Counted from the stretch's first letter, positions 43,689 to 53,066 are shown. The stretch is DNA of 64,000 nt from SHVZ01 sp044223515 (GCA_044223515.1 JBGALV010000006.1:1-64000), one strand, 5' to 3'. The notes: a model not told the origin generated them from the letters alone. Numbers and translations are program-made.

Positions 43689-44591
43689 TTATTCCAGCGC
43701 CTCGACGAACGACGCGACGTAGCGCGCAAAGTACGCGAGCCCGTCCGGGTCGGCGAACATCGTGTGGCCGTCGTCCTTGAACGGCGGCAGCAGGATGTAG
43801 ACCGCGCGACCGCCGGCGCCGCCATAGGCCGAGACCATCGCGCGCGACAGGTCCGGATCGAAGTAGCTGTCGTTCTCCGAATAGAGCCAGAGCGTCGGCA
43901 CCTTCGCGGTCTTGCCGAAGGTCTCGACCGCGGCGACCAGGCGGTCGGGCGCGCAGCGCTCGTTCTCGGGTCCGCCGAGACGGCCGCCGGCGATGTTGAT
44001 GGCGCCGAAGACGCCGGCCGGGTTGGTCGCGGTCGCGGCGACGACGCCGAAACCGCCGGCCGACTGGCCGACCAGCAGGATGCGGTCGGGCTTGGTGATC
44101 CGGAGCAGCCGGAGCCGGCCGACCACGCCGAGAATGTCCTGGGCCGCGGCCTTCCCGGCGGCGACGAAGTCGGGGTCGTTGCAGGGCCCGGGGTTCTCCG
44201 GCCAGGCGCCGCTGTCGCCGTAGCCGCGACGCATCGGCACCGCCACCGCGTAGCCGCGGGCGACGAACCATTCGGCGACATGGCGGAAGTTCGGCGGTTG
44301 CATGAACTGACGCGCCGGCTCGCCGGGCGAGCCGTGGTTGAGCACCGCGACCGGGAACGGCCCGTTGCCGGGCGGGAAATACATGTGCGTCTTCAGCATC
44401 GCCGGCTTACCGTCCTCGCCGGGACCGCCCGGCATCAGCCAGGACTCTTCGATCATCTTCGGTGCGGGCGGCGCCGCGGCGACGACGGGCGCGGGTATCG
44501 CCGCCGAGGTCGCCGGCGGTGCCGGCGGCGTGGCGCAGGCGGAAAGAAGCGCTGCGAGAAGCGCGGCCGGGAGGAGGCGGGCGAAGGTCAT
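43689..44591 (-). CDS. lipoprotein alpha/beta hydrolase, paralogue of 41753-42655
   Basis: This 300-residue protein has a lipobox LLSAC, so Cys19 is probably lipidated, followed by an alanine/proline-rich tether. The hydrolase domain has NHGSPG, PMRRGYGDSG, the nucleophile elbow GQSAGGFG, acid in YSENDSYFDP and His in DDGHTMF. It is the same length as the neighbouring paralogue and differs mainly in membrane anchoring. It is convergent with the MORN gene (22 bp gap). The substrate is unknown. Confidence 0.85.
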   Translation of the reverse strand: MTFARLLPAALLAALLSACATPPAPPATSAAIPAPVVAAAPPAPKMIEESWLMPGGPGEDGKPAMLKTHMYFPPGNGPFPVAVLNHGSPGEPARQFMQPPNFRHVAEWFVARGYAVAVPMRRGYGDSGAWPENPGPCNDPDFVAAGKAAAQDILGVVGRLRLLRITKPDRILLVGQSAGGFGVVAATATNPAGVFGAINIAGGRLGGPENERCAPDRLVAAVETFGKTAKVPTLWLYSENDSYFDPDLSRAMVSAYGGAGGRAVYILLPPFKDDGHTMFADPDGLAYFARYVASFVEALE

Positions 44592-44707
44592 CGGGTGCCG
44601 GGGCAGGGTGATCGGGGAGAGTGGTACCAGCCGAGACCGCCTCTGTCATGGCCCGCGACACGCTTGCGGCCTATGATGCCGCCGATCTTCAGCGAACGGA
44701 CCGAAAC

Positions 44708-46234
44708 ATGGCTCACGGAAAGGTCGTGGCGGGCGCGCTCGCCCTCGCCTGCGGATTGGCGCTGGCCTCGGCGGAAGCGACCGCCGGCAAGCGCAACGAC
44801 ACGTTGGAGTTCGCGTTCCAGCGCGAGACCGACTTCGTCGACCGCATCCACACAGATTCCCGCGAGTCGGCGACGCTGTCCTCGGCGATCTACGACACGC
44901 TTCTCTATCAGGATCCCGCCACCGGACAGGCGACCGGCCTGCTGGCGAAGTCGTGGACCTGGAAGGACGACCGGACGATCGAGCTCGACCTCCGCGAGGG
45001 CGTGAAGTTCCACAACGGCGACGCCTTCGACGCCGACGACGTCGTCTACACGGTCAAGTTCGTCATCGATCCCGAGAACAAGCTGCGCCAGCAGGAGAGC
45101 GCCTTCCTGTTCGTCAAGGACGCGGAGAAGCTCGCCTCGCACCGCGTGCGGCTCACGCTGGTGCGGCCCGAGCCGGTCGCGGAGTTCCTGCTCGCCGCGC
45201 GCTTTCTCGTCTGGCCGGCGAAGCACACGGCCGCGCAAGGCCACATGAGCCACGCGACCAAGCCCGTCGGCACCGGCCCCTATCGCGCACGCGACGTCGC
45301 TCCCGGCAAGGGCATCACGCTTCAGGCCTTCGACGGCTACTTCGCCGGGCCGAAGCCGAAGGCGCGGATCGCCAACGTCAATATCCGCATCGTGCCCGAC
45401 CTGCAGACCCAGGTCGCCGAGCTGATGGCGGGGCGCCTCGACTTCGCCCAGGACATGCCGCCGGACCAGGCCGAGAACCTGAAGCTCAACCCGCAGCTCA
45501 AGGTCCTCTTCGGCGACACGATCCGCATCACCTTCCTCAGCCTCGATGCGGCCCAGCGCGCCGGCGACAGCCCGCTCAAGGACGAGCGCGTGCGCCGCGC
45601 CATCGCGCATGCGATCGACCGCGACGCGATCGCGAACCGCCTGATCGGCGGCGGCTCGAAGGCGCTCTCGGCGCAGTGCCATCCGGCGATGAACCATTGC
45701 GTTCAGGACCTGCCCAAGGTCGCCTACGACCCGGCCCTGGCGAAGAAGCTGCTCGCCGACGCCGGGCAGGCGAACGGCGTCAGCCTGACGCTCGCCGCCT
45801 CGGTCGATCTCAAGACCGTCGCCGAGGCGATCCAGGGCTATCTCACCGCCGTCGGCGTGCGCACCCGCATCGAGACCGCGCCGCTGCCGACGTGGCGCGG
45901 CAACTTCCTCAAGGGCGCCTCGCAGATGAGCGTGCTCGGATGGGGCGGCGGCGGCATCTACGACGTCGCCTCGGCGCTGCCGGTGTTCTTCGACATGGGC
46001 AATGCCGACTACGCCCGCGACCAGGAGGTCGCCGACTGGGTGAAGCTCGCCTCCTCGACATCCGACCAGGCGCGGCGCGCCCAGGTCTATCGCCAGGCGC
46101 TGACCCGCATCGCCGAGAGGACCTATACCGTGCCGCTTTACACCAACACGGTGAATTACGTGATGTCGGCCGAGGTCGACTACGCGCCGACCCGCGTCGA
46201 CGTGCCGGTCCTGAGCCAGATCGGCTGGAAGTAG
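44708..46234 (+). CDS. ABC transporter substrate-binding protein, family 5 (peptide/opine/nickel type)
   Basis: This 508-residue protein has a signal peptide ending near ASAEA (residue 25). It is a cluster-C binding protein as used by dipeptide and oligopeptide importers: DTLLYQDPATGQATGLLAKSW, LREGVKFHNGDAFDADDVVYT and PVGTGPYR are standard family blocks. It would bind the solute in the periplasm and deliver it to the two permeases that follow. ATG 44708 is used; earlier in-frame codons would bury the signal peptide. Confidence 0.9.
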   Translation: MAHGKVVAGALALACGLALASAEATAGKRNDTLEFAFQRETDFVDRIHTDSRESATLSSAIYDTLLYQDPATGQATGLLAKSWTWKDDRTIELDLREGVKFHNGDAFDADDVVYTVKFVIDPENKLRQQESAFLFVKDAEKLASHRVRLTLVRPEPVAEFLLAARFLVWPAKHTAAQGHMSHATKPVGTGPYRARDVAPGKGITLQAFDGYFAGPKPKARIANVNIRIVPDLQTQVAELMAGRLDFAQDMPPDQAENLKLNPQLKVLFGDTIRITFLSLDAAQRAGDSPLKDERVRRAIAHAIDRDAIANRLIGGGSKALSAQCHPAMNHCVQDLPKVAYDPALAKKLLADAGQANGVSLTLAASVDLKTVAEAIQGYLTAVGVRTRIETAPLPTWRGNFLKGASQMSVLGWGGGGIYDVASALPVFFDMGNADYARDQEVADWVKLASSTSDQARRAQVYRQALTRIAERTYTVPLYTNTVNYVMSAEVDYAPTRVDVPVLSQIGWK

Positions 46235-46259
46235 CCCACGCCGACGCACAGCCCCTCGC

Positions 46260-47177
46260 GTGCTTCATGTCGTCCTGACCCGGCTCGTCGTCGCGATCCT
46301 GGTCGCGATCACGGTATCGGTCGTGGGATTCAGCCTGCTCAGGCTCTCGGGCGACCTCGCCGCCGAGCTCGCGGGCGAAGGTGCGACGCCGGCCGAGATC
46401 GAATCTACCCGCATCAAGCACGGGCTCGACCAGCCGCTCCCCGTTCAGTTCGTGACGTGGTCCCGCGACCTCGCTTCCGGCGATCTCGGCCGCTCGCTGT
46501 TCTCGGGCGAGCCGGTGCTCGACATGATCCTCACGCGCCTGCCGGTCACGCTCCAGCTCGCGGTCTATGCGCTGATCCTCTCGATCATCGTCGGCATCCC
46601 GCTCGGCATGATCGCGGCCATGCACCCAAGATCGTGGATTGATCGGGTGAGCCTGGTCACCGCCGTGCTGGGCCAGGCGGTGCCTAGCTTCTGGCTGGCG
46701 CTCGTGCTGATCGTGGTCTTCGGCGTGATGCTGCGCTGGACGCCGATCTCGGGCTCCGACACCTGGGCACATTTCATCCTGCCGACGGTGACGCTCGCGG
46801 CCTCGTCGCTGCCCGGCCTGATGCGGCTCACGCGGAGCGGCATGCTGGAGGCGCTCTCGACCGACTACATCCGCACCGCCCGCGCCAAGGGGCTCGCCGA
46901 GCGGACGCTGATGGCGGTGCATGCGCTGCCGAACGCGCTGCTGCCGGTGCTGGCGCTCGCCGCTGTCCAGCTCGGCACCTTGCTCGGCGGCTCGGTCATC
47001 GTCGAGTCGGTGTTCGCGCTCGACGGCATCGGGCTGCTCGCCTATCGCTCGATCCTCCGCGGCGACTTCCCGGTCGTGCAGAGCATCCTGATCTTCGTGG
47101 CGCTCGCCTACACCGCGCTGACGCTGCTGGCCGATGTCGCCAACGCGCTGATCGACCCGAGGATCCGGCTCGGATGA
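46260..47177 (+). CDS. ABC transporter permease, DppB type
   Basis: This 305-residue inner-membrane permease has about six helices. The family N-terminus (VLTRLVVAILVAITVSVVGFSLLR), the GLDQPLPVQFVTW block and the EAA cytoplasmic loop (YIRTARAKGLAERTLM) are clear. The start is GTG 46260, 25 bp after the binding-protein stop. It overlaps the next permease by 4 bases (ATGA). Confidence 0.92.
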   Translation: MLHVVLTRLVVAILVAITVSVVGFSLLRLSGDLAAELAGEGATPAEIESTRIKHGLDQPLPVQFVTWSRDLASGDLGRSLFSGEPVLDMILTRLPVTLQLAVYALILSIIVGIPLGMIAAMHPRSWIDRVSLVTAVLGQAVPSFWLALVLIVVFGVMLRWTPISGSDTWAHFILPTVTLAASSLPGLMRLTRSGMLEALSTDYIRTARAKGLAERTLMAVHALPNALLPVLALAAVQLGTLLGGSVIVESVFALDGIGLLAYRSILRGDFPVVQSILIFVALAYTALTLLADVANALIDPRIRLG

Positions 47178-48058
47178 GCGACGACGCGGCCCCCGCGCCC
47201 CGCTGGCGCGTGCGTCTCCGGCGTGCGCTGTCCCATGGCGGCTTCGTCGCCGGCGCCTCGGTGATTTTTCTCGTCGTGCTGATGGCGCTGATGGCGCCGC
47301 TGCTGATGCCGCACGATCCCTATCTGCAGGATCTCTCGAAGCGGCTGATGCCCCCGGTATGGGATGCCGCCGGAAGCTGGACCCACCCGCTCGGCACCGA
47401 TCACCTCGGCCGCGACTTCCTCAGCCGCCTCATCCTCGGCAGCCGCATCTCGCTTTTCGTCGGCGTCGCCGCCACCCTCATCGCGGGCGTCATCGGCTCG
47501 ACGCTGGGGTTGCTCGGCGGCTACTTCGGCGGGCGCATCGACGCGGTGATCATGTACGTGATCGCCACGCGGCTCAGCCTGCCGGGCATCCTGACCGCGC
47601 TCGCGCTCCTCGCCGTCGTGAAGGGCTCGCTGGTCTCGGTCGTCGCCGTGCTGGGGTTCCTGCTCTGGGACCGCTTCGCGCTGGTCGTGCGCAGCGCCAC
47701 CCAGCAGGTACGCGCCCAGGACTACGTCGCGGCCGCGGTCGCCGTCGGCTCCACCCAGGCACGGATCCTCAAGCGCGAGGTGCTGCCGAACGTGATGAGC
47801 CCGCTCATCGTCGTCGCCACGCTGGAGATGGCGGCGGCGATCCTGGCTGAGGCGAGCCTGTCGTTCCTCGGACTCGGCCTGCCGCCGCCGAACGCCTCCT
47901 GGGGCCTGCTGGTCAGCGAGGGCCGCAACTTCATGTTCTTCAAGCCGTACCTGATCGTGCTGCCGGGCACGCTGATCATCCTGCTGGTGATCGCGATCAA
48001 CGCGCTCGGCGACGGGCTCCGCGATCTCGCCTCGCCGATCGATTCCGGCGAAGGCTAG
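47174..48058 (+). CDS. ABC transporter permease, DppC type
   Basis: This 294-residue permease has the DppC/OppC N-terminal helix, LLMPHDPYLQDLSKRL, HPLGTDHLGRDFLSRLI and the EAA-type loop (YVAAAVAVGSTQARILKRE). It forms a heterodimer with the upstream permease. No ATPase gene follows; the next gene is on the other strand and overlaps by 4 bases, so the ATPases must be encoded elsewhere. Confidence 0.92.
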   Translation: MSDDAAPAPRWRVRLRRALSHGGFVAGASVIFLVVLMALMAPLLMPHDPYLQDLSKRLMPPVWDAAGSWTHPLGTDHLGRDFLSRLILGSRISLFVGVAATLIAGVIGSTLGLLGGYFGGRIDAVIMYVIATRLSLPGILTALALLAVVKGSLVSVVAVLGFLLWDRFALVVRSATQQVRAQDYVAAAVAVGSTQARILKREVLPNVMSPLIVVATLEMAAAILAEASLSFLGLGLPPPNASWGLLVSEGRNFMFFKPYLIVLPGTLIILLVIAINALGDGLRDLASPIDSGEG

Positions 48059-49122
48059 ACCTGGGCGAGGCCTTTCAGCGCCTTGGCGACCATCTCGGCC
48101 CCGCGTTCCAGCACCTTCTGCTTCCACTCGGGCTCGTCCGGGCAGAACACGTCCTTGAGCGCCGCCTTGATCCTCGGCGCCTCGGGACTGTTCGGGTCGC
48201 CATGGGCGTGCAGCCAGTGCTCGTGGCGAAGCGCGCGGCGCACGTCCTCGCGCGAGCGGGTGCCGTATTCGAGGCCGATCGGCGTCCATGCGGCCCACGG
48301 CGCGCCGCCTGTGTATCCCACCAGGATGCTCGCCTGCGTGCCGGCATAGGCCGAATTCGCCGCCTGCGTGTTGCGCAGCTCGTCGCCGTACCAGGCGCGT
48401 GCCCGCACCTCCTCGGGACTTCCGGGTGCCAGCGCCGTCAGCGGCTCGCCGTAGCCGTAGGGGCCGAGGCCGGAATGCACGTCGATCAGCGCCGCATGCG
48501 CGACGCCGGAAAGATGATCGCGGCAGACCTTGGCCACGGTCTCGCGCGACCAGGTCGGCCTGGTGCCGCCGAAGAACAGGCCGCGCGGGTGCTTGTATTG
48601 TCCGCCCCCGGTGCCAGTGACGAAGGCGCGCTCGCCGTGCTTGGCGCGATAGGCTTCGAGCGTGTCGCGGGCGGCGGCCAGCGACGCTTCGGTCCAGGTC
48701 TTCGGCAGCAGCGCGTCGGCGAGCTCGTCGTAGCCGGGGTTCTCGGGCAGCGGCTTCGAAAAGTCGACGAAGTTGCGGTTGAGGTCGACGTTGTCCTCGG
48801 TGACACGCCGGATCCAGGCGAATCCGTGCGGGTTGATCGCGTGCACCAGCAGGATCGCGGTGTCGGGGGCGAGCGTCGGCGGCGACTTCAGGAGCGCCAG
48901 CTGGATCGCCGAGCCGCAGAAGCCCTCGGCACCGTGCGTGCCGGACTCGAGTACCAGCACGCTGCGCGCCTCCGTCGGCCCGAGCCGCGCCACGTCGGTC
49001 GCGAGGTCGCCGCCATCGGGTCCCTTCAGCGGATGCGGATAGCTGCCGGCGAGATTGGCGCCGGCGGCGGCGAGGAAGCGCTTCCGCGCTTCGGCGTAGG
49101 TCGGGGAGAAAAAGTCTTCCAT
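48055..49122 (-). CDS. DUF2817 / M14-like zinc carboxypeptidase family protein
   Basis: This 355-residue protein matches DUF2817, which is related to M14 carboxypeptidases. It has SGTHGAEGFCGSAIQ (first zinc ligands H and E), HAINPHGFAWIRRVTEDNVDLNRNF, and LIDVHSGLGPYGYGEPL (zinc His). No signal peptide is present. A peptide or amide hydrolase is likely; the substrate is unknown. It is convergent with the permease gene; the proximity to a peptide importer is suggestive but they are on opposite strands. Confidence 0.85.
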   Translation of the reverse strand: MEDFFSPTYAEARKRFLAAAGANLAGSYPHPLKGPDGGDLATDVARLGPTEARSVLVLESGTHGAEGFCGSAIQLALLKSPPTLAPDTAILLVHAINPHGFAWIRRVTEDNVDLNRNFVDFSKPLPENPGYDELADALLPKTWTEASLAAARDTLEAYRAKHGERAFVTGTGGGQYKHPRGLFFGGTRPTWSRETVAKVCRDHLSGVAHAALIDVHSGLGPYGYGEPLTALAPGSPEEVRARAWYGDELRNTQAANSAYAGTQASILVGYTGGAPWAAWTPIGLEYGTRSREDVRRALRHEHWLHAHGDPNSPEAPRIKAALKDVFCPDEPEWKQKVLERGAEMVAKALKGLAQV

Positions 49123-49135
49123 GGCGTCGACCTTA

Positions 49136-49531
49136 TCACGGGAGAAGAAGCTGCCAGGAGACGCCGAAGCGGTCGGCGACCCAGGCGAAAAGGCGGCCGA
49201 AGCCGTAGTTGCCGAGCGGCATCAGCTCCTTGCCGCCCTCGGCCAGCGCCGGGGCGACCTTCCGGATCTCCTCTTCACTGGCACAGTCGACATAGAGGGA
49301 GATCGACGGCGTGAAGGTGAAGGCGTGCGGCGTCGGGCTGTCGAAGCACACCAGCGTCTGGCCGCCGACGACGCAGCGCCCGAGCTTGAACGCGCCCTGG
49401 ACGCCCGGCTCGCCCGCCTTCCAGCGCTCGATGTCCAGGATCTCCGCATCCGGAAAAAGCGAGACGTAGAAGCGCATCGCCTCCTCGGCCTTGCCTTCGA
49501 ACATCAGGAACGGCCGGATTCTCTGGGCCAC
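49136..49531 (-). CDS. VOC family protein, PhnB-type
   Basis: This 131-residue protein is a PhnB-like vicinal-oxygen-chelate protein (often misannotated as 3-demethylubiquinone methyltransferase). It has the FLMFEGKAEEAMRFYVSLFPDAEI start and the closing FGRLFAWVADRFGVSWQL block. The start is GTG 49531 behind GGGAGG. Function of this group is not known. It lies 13 bp upstream of DUF2817 on the same strand, so the two may be cotranscribed. Confidence 0.88.
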   Translation of the reverse strand: MAQRIRPFLMFEGKAEEAMRFYVSLFPDAEILDIERWKAGEPGVQGAFKLGRCVVGGQTLVCFDSPTPHAFTFTPSISLYVDCASEEEIRKVAPALAEGGKELMPLGNYGFGRLFAWVADRFGVSWQLLLP

Positions 49532-49670
49532 GAGCTCGCCTCCCGCCTCAGGCGGCCCGCGGCCGCGCTCTGATCTGGATCAAATCCCATCTGGAGTGTC
49601 GGCCCTAGTATCGCTCGCCGCCGGTGCATTCCGCTCCCGGCGAAAGAGAGTGCAGGGTGCGGCGTTGCGC

Positions 49671-50669
49671 ATGCTCGGACGGGTCTTCTGGCTGGTCGTG
49701 GTTGCGGGCGCCGTCAGCTTCGGCGCCTGGTGGACGCTTCGCCCCGCGGAGGTCGAGGTCGCCCGGCCGGAACGCGGTACCGCAGCCGAGATCGTCTACG
49801 GCACCGGGGCGGTCGAGCCGGTCCGCTGGGCGAAGGTCACGAGCCTGATGCGCGAGCGCATCGTCGAGCTCTGCGACTGCGAAGGCCGCGCGGTGGCGAA
49901 AGGAGACCTGCTCGCCCGGCTCGACGACCGCGAGCAGCAGGCGCAGCTTCGCGACCTGAAGGCCCGCGAGGAGTTCGCGCGCCGCGAATTCGCCCGCCAG
50001 ACCGACCTGATCGGCCGCGACGTCACCACCCGCCAGGCGCTCGAGCGTGCCACCAGCGAGCTTCGCCAGATCCAGGCGCAGATCGCGGTACAGCAGGAGA
50101 AGCTCGCCGACTATGTGATCCTTTCGCCGATGGACGGCGTCGTGCTGCGCCGCGACGGCGAGGTCGGCGAGTCGGCCGAGGCCGGGCAAGTGCTGTTCCG
50201 CATCGGCGTGCCGAAGCCGCTGCAGGTGGTGGCCGAGGTCAACGAGGAGGACATCCCGAAGGTCGCCGTCGGTCAGACCGTGCTGCTCCGCACCGACGCC
50301 TTCCCCGATCGCCGCCTCGACGGTCGCCTGCGCGAGATCACGCCGATGGGCGATTCCGTCGCCAAGACCTATCGCGTCCGCATCGATCTCCCGAGCGACA
50401 CCCCGCTGATGGTCGGGATGAGCGTCGAGGCCAACATCGTCACGCGCGAGAAGCCGGGCGCGCTGCTCGTGCCGGTCGCCGCCGTCCGCGAAGGCGCCGT
50501 CTTCGTGGTCGACGGAGACCGCTTGAAGCGTCGCGAGGTGACGCTCGGGATCCGCGGCACGCGCATGACCGAGGTCGTCGCCGGTCTCGCCGAGGGCGAT
50601 CGCGTCGCCGTCATCGCCGGCACGCCGGCCGACGGCCAGCGGGTGCGGATCAGGCAGGCGGGCCCGTGA
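49671..50669 (+). CDS. HlyD/MacA-type periplasmic adaptor
   Basis: This 332-residue membrane-fusion protein has one N-terminal helix (VFWLVVVAGAVSFGAWW), a lipoyl-like hairpin, a short coiled coil (about 95-150, REEFARREFARQ), YVILSPMDGVVLRRDGEVGE, and a beta-barrel domain. It would link the inner-membrane ABC exporter encoded next to an outer-membrane channel. ATG 49671 is used; TTG 49665 with GCAGGG is possible. It overlaps the permease start by 4 bases (GTGA). Confidence 0.88.
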   Translation: MLGRVFWLVVVAGAVSFGAWWTLRPAEVEVARPERGTAAEIVYGTGAVEPVRWAKVTSLMRERIVELCDCEGRAVAKGDLLARLDDREQQAQLRDLKAREEFARREFARQTDLIGRDVTTRQALERATSELRQIQAQIAVQQEKLADYVILSPMDGVVLRRDGEVGESAEAGQVLFRIGVPKPLQVVAEVNEEDIPKVAVGQTVLLRTDAFPDRRLDGRLREITPMGDSVAKTYRVRIDLPSDTPLMVGMSVEANIVTREKPGALLVPVAAVREGAVFVVDGDRLKRREVTLGIRGTRMTEVVAGLAEGDRVAVIAGTPADGQRVRIRQAGP

Positions 50670-51898
50670 GCCTCGTCGCCGACATTGCCTGGACCCACGT
50701 CCGCGCTCGTGCGCGCCAGACCGTCGTGGCGCTGCTCGGCGTCGCCGTCGGCGTCGGCTTCTCGATCATGATGGCCGCGCTGATGGTGGGCTCGCAGGAG
50801 GACTTCATCCGCCAGCTGGTCGACTCTCAGCCGCACATCACGGTGTCCGACGAGCGCCGCACGCCGCCGCTGCAGCCGGCGGAGAGCGTCTTCGCGGCCG
50901 CCGAGATCCGCGGCCTCACGCCCGAAGTGCTTCGCCCCGGGATCAAGAACCCGCTGGCGACGCTCAACGCGCTGGACGCCTGGGTACCCGGCGCGACTAC
51001 GCCGTCGGTGCAGAGCAAGGCGGTGATCCGCTACGCCGGCCGCGACCGCAACGCCTCGGTGACCGGCATCGACCCCGGCCGCGAGGTCAAGGTCTCGACG
51101 CTCGCGACCAAGATGCAGTCGGGATCCCTCGCCTCTCTCTATCGCGCCACCAACGCCATCATCATCGGCAACCGCATGGCCGAGCGCCTGGGTGCCAGGA
51201 TCGGCGCCAACGTCACGGTGCAGGGCGAGCGCGGCCGGCTCGGCGCACGCGTCGTCGGCATCTTCCATACCGGCGTCCGGCCGGTCGACGAGAACCAGGC
51301 CTTCGTCCTGACCAAGACCGCCCAGGTACTCGCGGCGCAGACCGGCCTCGTGAACGAGATCCGCGCTCGCCTCGACGACCCGATGGCGGGCCTCGACGTG
51401 GCCAGACGGATCGAGGCCGAGACCGGCTACAAGTCGGTGTCGTGGCAGGAAGCGAACGAGGACCTTCTCAACACCTTCCTCATCCGCAACATCATCATGT
51501 ACACGGTGGTCGGCGCGATCCTGCTCGTCGCCAGCTTCGGCACCTACAACATCATCTCGACCATCACGCATGAGAAGGCGCGCGACATCGCGATCTTGAA
51601 GTCGCTCGGCTTCCGCGCGTCCACGGTGCGTGGCATCTTCGTCATCGAGGCGATGCTGATCGGGCTCGCCGGGGGATTGCTCGGCTGGATCTTCGGCTAC
51701 GCTCTATGCGTGGCGCTCGGCTCGATCGAGATCAAGAGCCCGTTCCTCGACTCAAACTACCTGCCGCTCGCCTATTCGCCGATCCACTACATCGGCGCCG
51801 CCGGCATCGCGCTCGTCTCCTCGCTGATCGCGGGCTTCGTGCCGGCGCACAAGGCGGCGCGCCTGCATCCTGTCGAGATCATCCGCGGCGCGACCTGA
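50666..51898 (+). CDS. MacB/DevC-type ABC transporter permease
   Basis: This 410-residue permease of the FtsX/MacB family has a first helix near 18-38, a periplasmic domain of about 230 residues, then three helices (starting YTVVGAILLVASFGTYN) and the ending PAHKAARLHPVEIIRG. It starts at GTG 50666. These permeases are mechanotransmitters that push substrates through the adaptor rather than transporting across the inner membrane. No ATPase domain is fused, as in DevC. Confidence 0.88.
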   Translation: MSLVADIAWTHVRARARQTVVALLGVAVGVGFSIMMAALMVGSQEDFIRQLVDSQPHITVSDERRTPPLQPAESVFAAAEIRGLTPEVLRPGIKNPLATLNALDAWVPGATTPSVQSKAVIRYAGRDRNASVTGIDPGREVKVSTLATKMQSGSLASLYRATNAIIIGNRMAERLGARIGANVTVQGERGRLGARVVGIFHTGVRPVDENQAFVLTKTAQVLAAQTGLVNEIRARLDDPMAGLDVARRIEAETGYKSVSWQEANEDLLNTFLIRNIIMYTVVGAILLVASFGTYNIISTITHEKARDIAILKSLGFRASTVRGIFVIEAMLIGLAGGLLGWIFGYALCVALGSIEIKSPFLDSNYLPLAYSPIHYIGAAGIALVSSLIAGFVPAHKAARLHPVEIIRGAT

Positions 51899-51899
51899 C

Positions 51900-52619
51900 A
51901 TGACGGGCGAGCCGATCATCCGCGCACGCGGCGTCGCCCGCATCCTGCCGGGCGAGGTGCCGACCACTCTGGTCAGCGACATCGACATCGACATCGGGCA
52001 CAACGAGTTCGTCGCAATCACCGGTCCGTCGGGATCGGGCAAGTCGTCGCTCCTCTACCTTCTGGGGCTGCTCGACCTGCCGACCTCAGGCGAGGTCGCG
52101 ATCCGGGGCCACGCGACCACGCACATGGACGAGGACGAGCGGGCGGCGACGCGGCTCGCGACCCTCGGCTTCGTCTTCCAGTTCCACTTCCTGCTGCCTG
52201 AGTTCTCCATCCGCGACAACGTCATGCTGCCGATGCGGGCCCTTGGACGCCTCGACGCCGAAAGCGCGCGACGGCGTGCCGAGGATCTCCTGGCGTCGCT
52301 CGGGCTCGGCGACCACGTCGCCAAGCGTCCCGACCAGCTCTCCGGCGGCCAGCGCCAGCGCGTCGCCGTCGCCCGGGCGCTCGCCAACGACCCGCCGGTG
52401 ATCCTCGCCGACGAGCCGACGGGATCGCTCGATTCCCAGGCGAGCGAGCAGGTGTTCCAGATCCTGCGCGACCTCGTCGACCGCCATGGCAAGACGGTGG
52501 TCGCGGTCACCCACGACCTCGATCTCGCAGCGCGGATGGACCGCCGGGTGCATCTGGTCGACGGAAGGATCGTCGAGGACCGGCCGACCGGTCGCCCGGC
52601 ACCGGACGCCGCCGCCTAG
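51900..52619 (+). CDS. ABC transporter ATP-binding protein, LolD/DevA/MacB type
   Basis: This 239-residue ATPase has Walker A GPSGSGKSS, Q-loop FVFQFHFLLPEFS, signature LSGGQRQRVAVARAL, Walker B VILADEPTGSLD and the H-loop VTHDLDL. The FHFLLPEF motif is typical for the LolD/MacB group. It starts 1 bp after the permease stop. With the adaptor and permease it forms a complete MacAB/DevBCA-like exporter; the outer-membrane channel is not in the window. Confidence 0.93.
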   Translation: MTGEPIIRARGVARILPGEVPTTLVSDIDIDIGHNEFVAITGPSGSGKSSLLYLLGLLDLPTSGEVAIRGHATTHMDEDERAATRLATLGFVFQFHFLLPEFSIRDNVMLPMRALGRLDAESARRRAEDLLASLGLGDHVAKRPDQLSGGQRQRVAVARALANDPPVILADEPTGSLDSQASEQVFQILRDLVDRHGKTVVAVTHDLDLAARMDRRVHLVDGRIVEDRPTGRPAPDAAA

Positions 52620-52634
52620 CCTCCGGCTACCACG

Positions 52635-53066
52635 TCAGCGGGCGAGCTTTGGCGCGCCGCCGTCGGCGATCGCCTCGCCATGCCATACCCGTGCGATGCC
52701 GGCCCAGGCAGCCGCCGCCTCGCACATCGGGCAGGGACGGAACGTGGTGAAGAGCTCGGCGTCCGCGAGATCGCGGGTGCCCAGCCGCCGCGAGGCATCG
52801 CGGATCGCCTCGATCTCGCCATGCGCCGTGGGGTCGGGGCGCGTGATCACCGCGCTGATGCCCTCGCCGACGATGCGGCCGTCCTTCACGACGACGGCGC
52901 CGAACGGCTGGTCGCCGCGGCGGACAGCCTCGGCACGCATCTCGAAGGCACGATCCATGAAGCGCCGCCGCGCCTCGGCCGCGGTCTCCGCCCTTGCAGG
53001 GATCGCCGCCGAGGCGAGAAGGCCGGCGAGGATCGCGCGGCGGCCTAGAAGCGCGCGTTCGCCCAT
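52635..53066 (-). CDS. Tat-exported nucleoside/CMP deaminase-fold protein
   Basis: This 143-residue protein has a twin-arginine-type signal (LGRRAILAGLLASAAIPARA, cut near residue 26), followed by a zinc deaminase domain: PFGAVVVKDGRIVGEG, HGE (zinc His and proton-shuttling Glu, normally HAE) and PCPMC (two zinc Cys). Related cytoplasmic enzymes deaminate guanine, cytosine or tRNA adenosine. The domain is short and export is unusual. Its start is within the downstream end of the hydrolase gene (22 bp overlap), so the two are coupled. Confidence 0.75.
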   Translation of the reverse strand: MGERALLGRRAILAGLLASAAIPARAETAAEARRRFMDRAFEMRAEAVRRGDQPFGAVVVKDGRIVGEGISAVITRPDPTAHGEIEAIRDASRRLGTRDLADAELFTTFRPCPMCEAAAAWAGIARVWHGEAIADGGAPKLAR

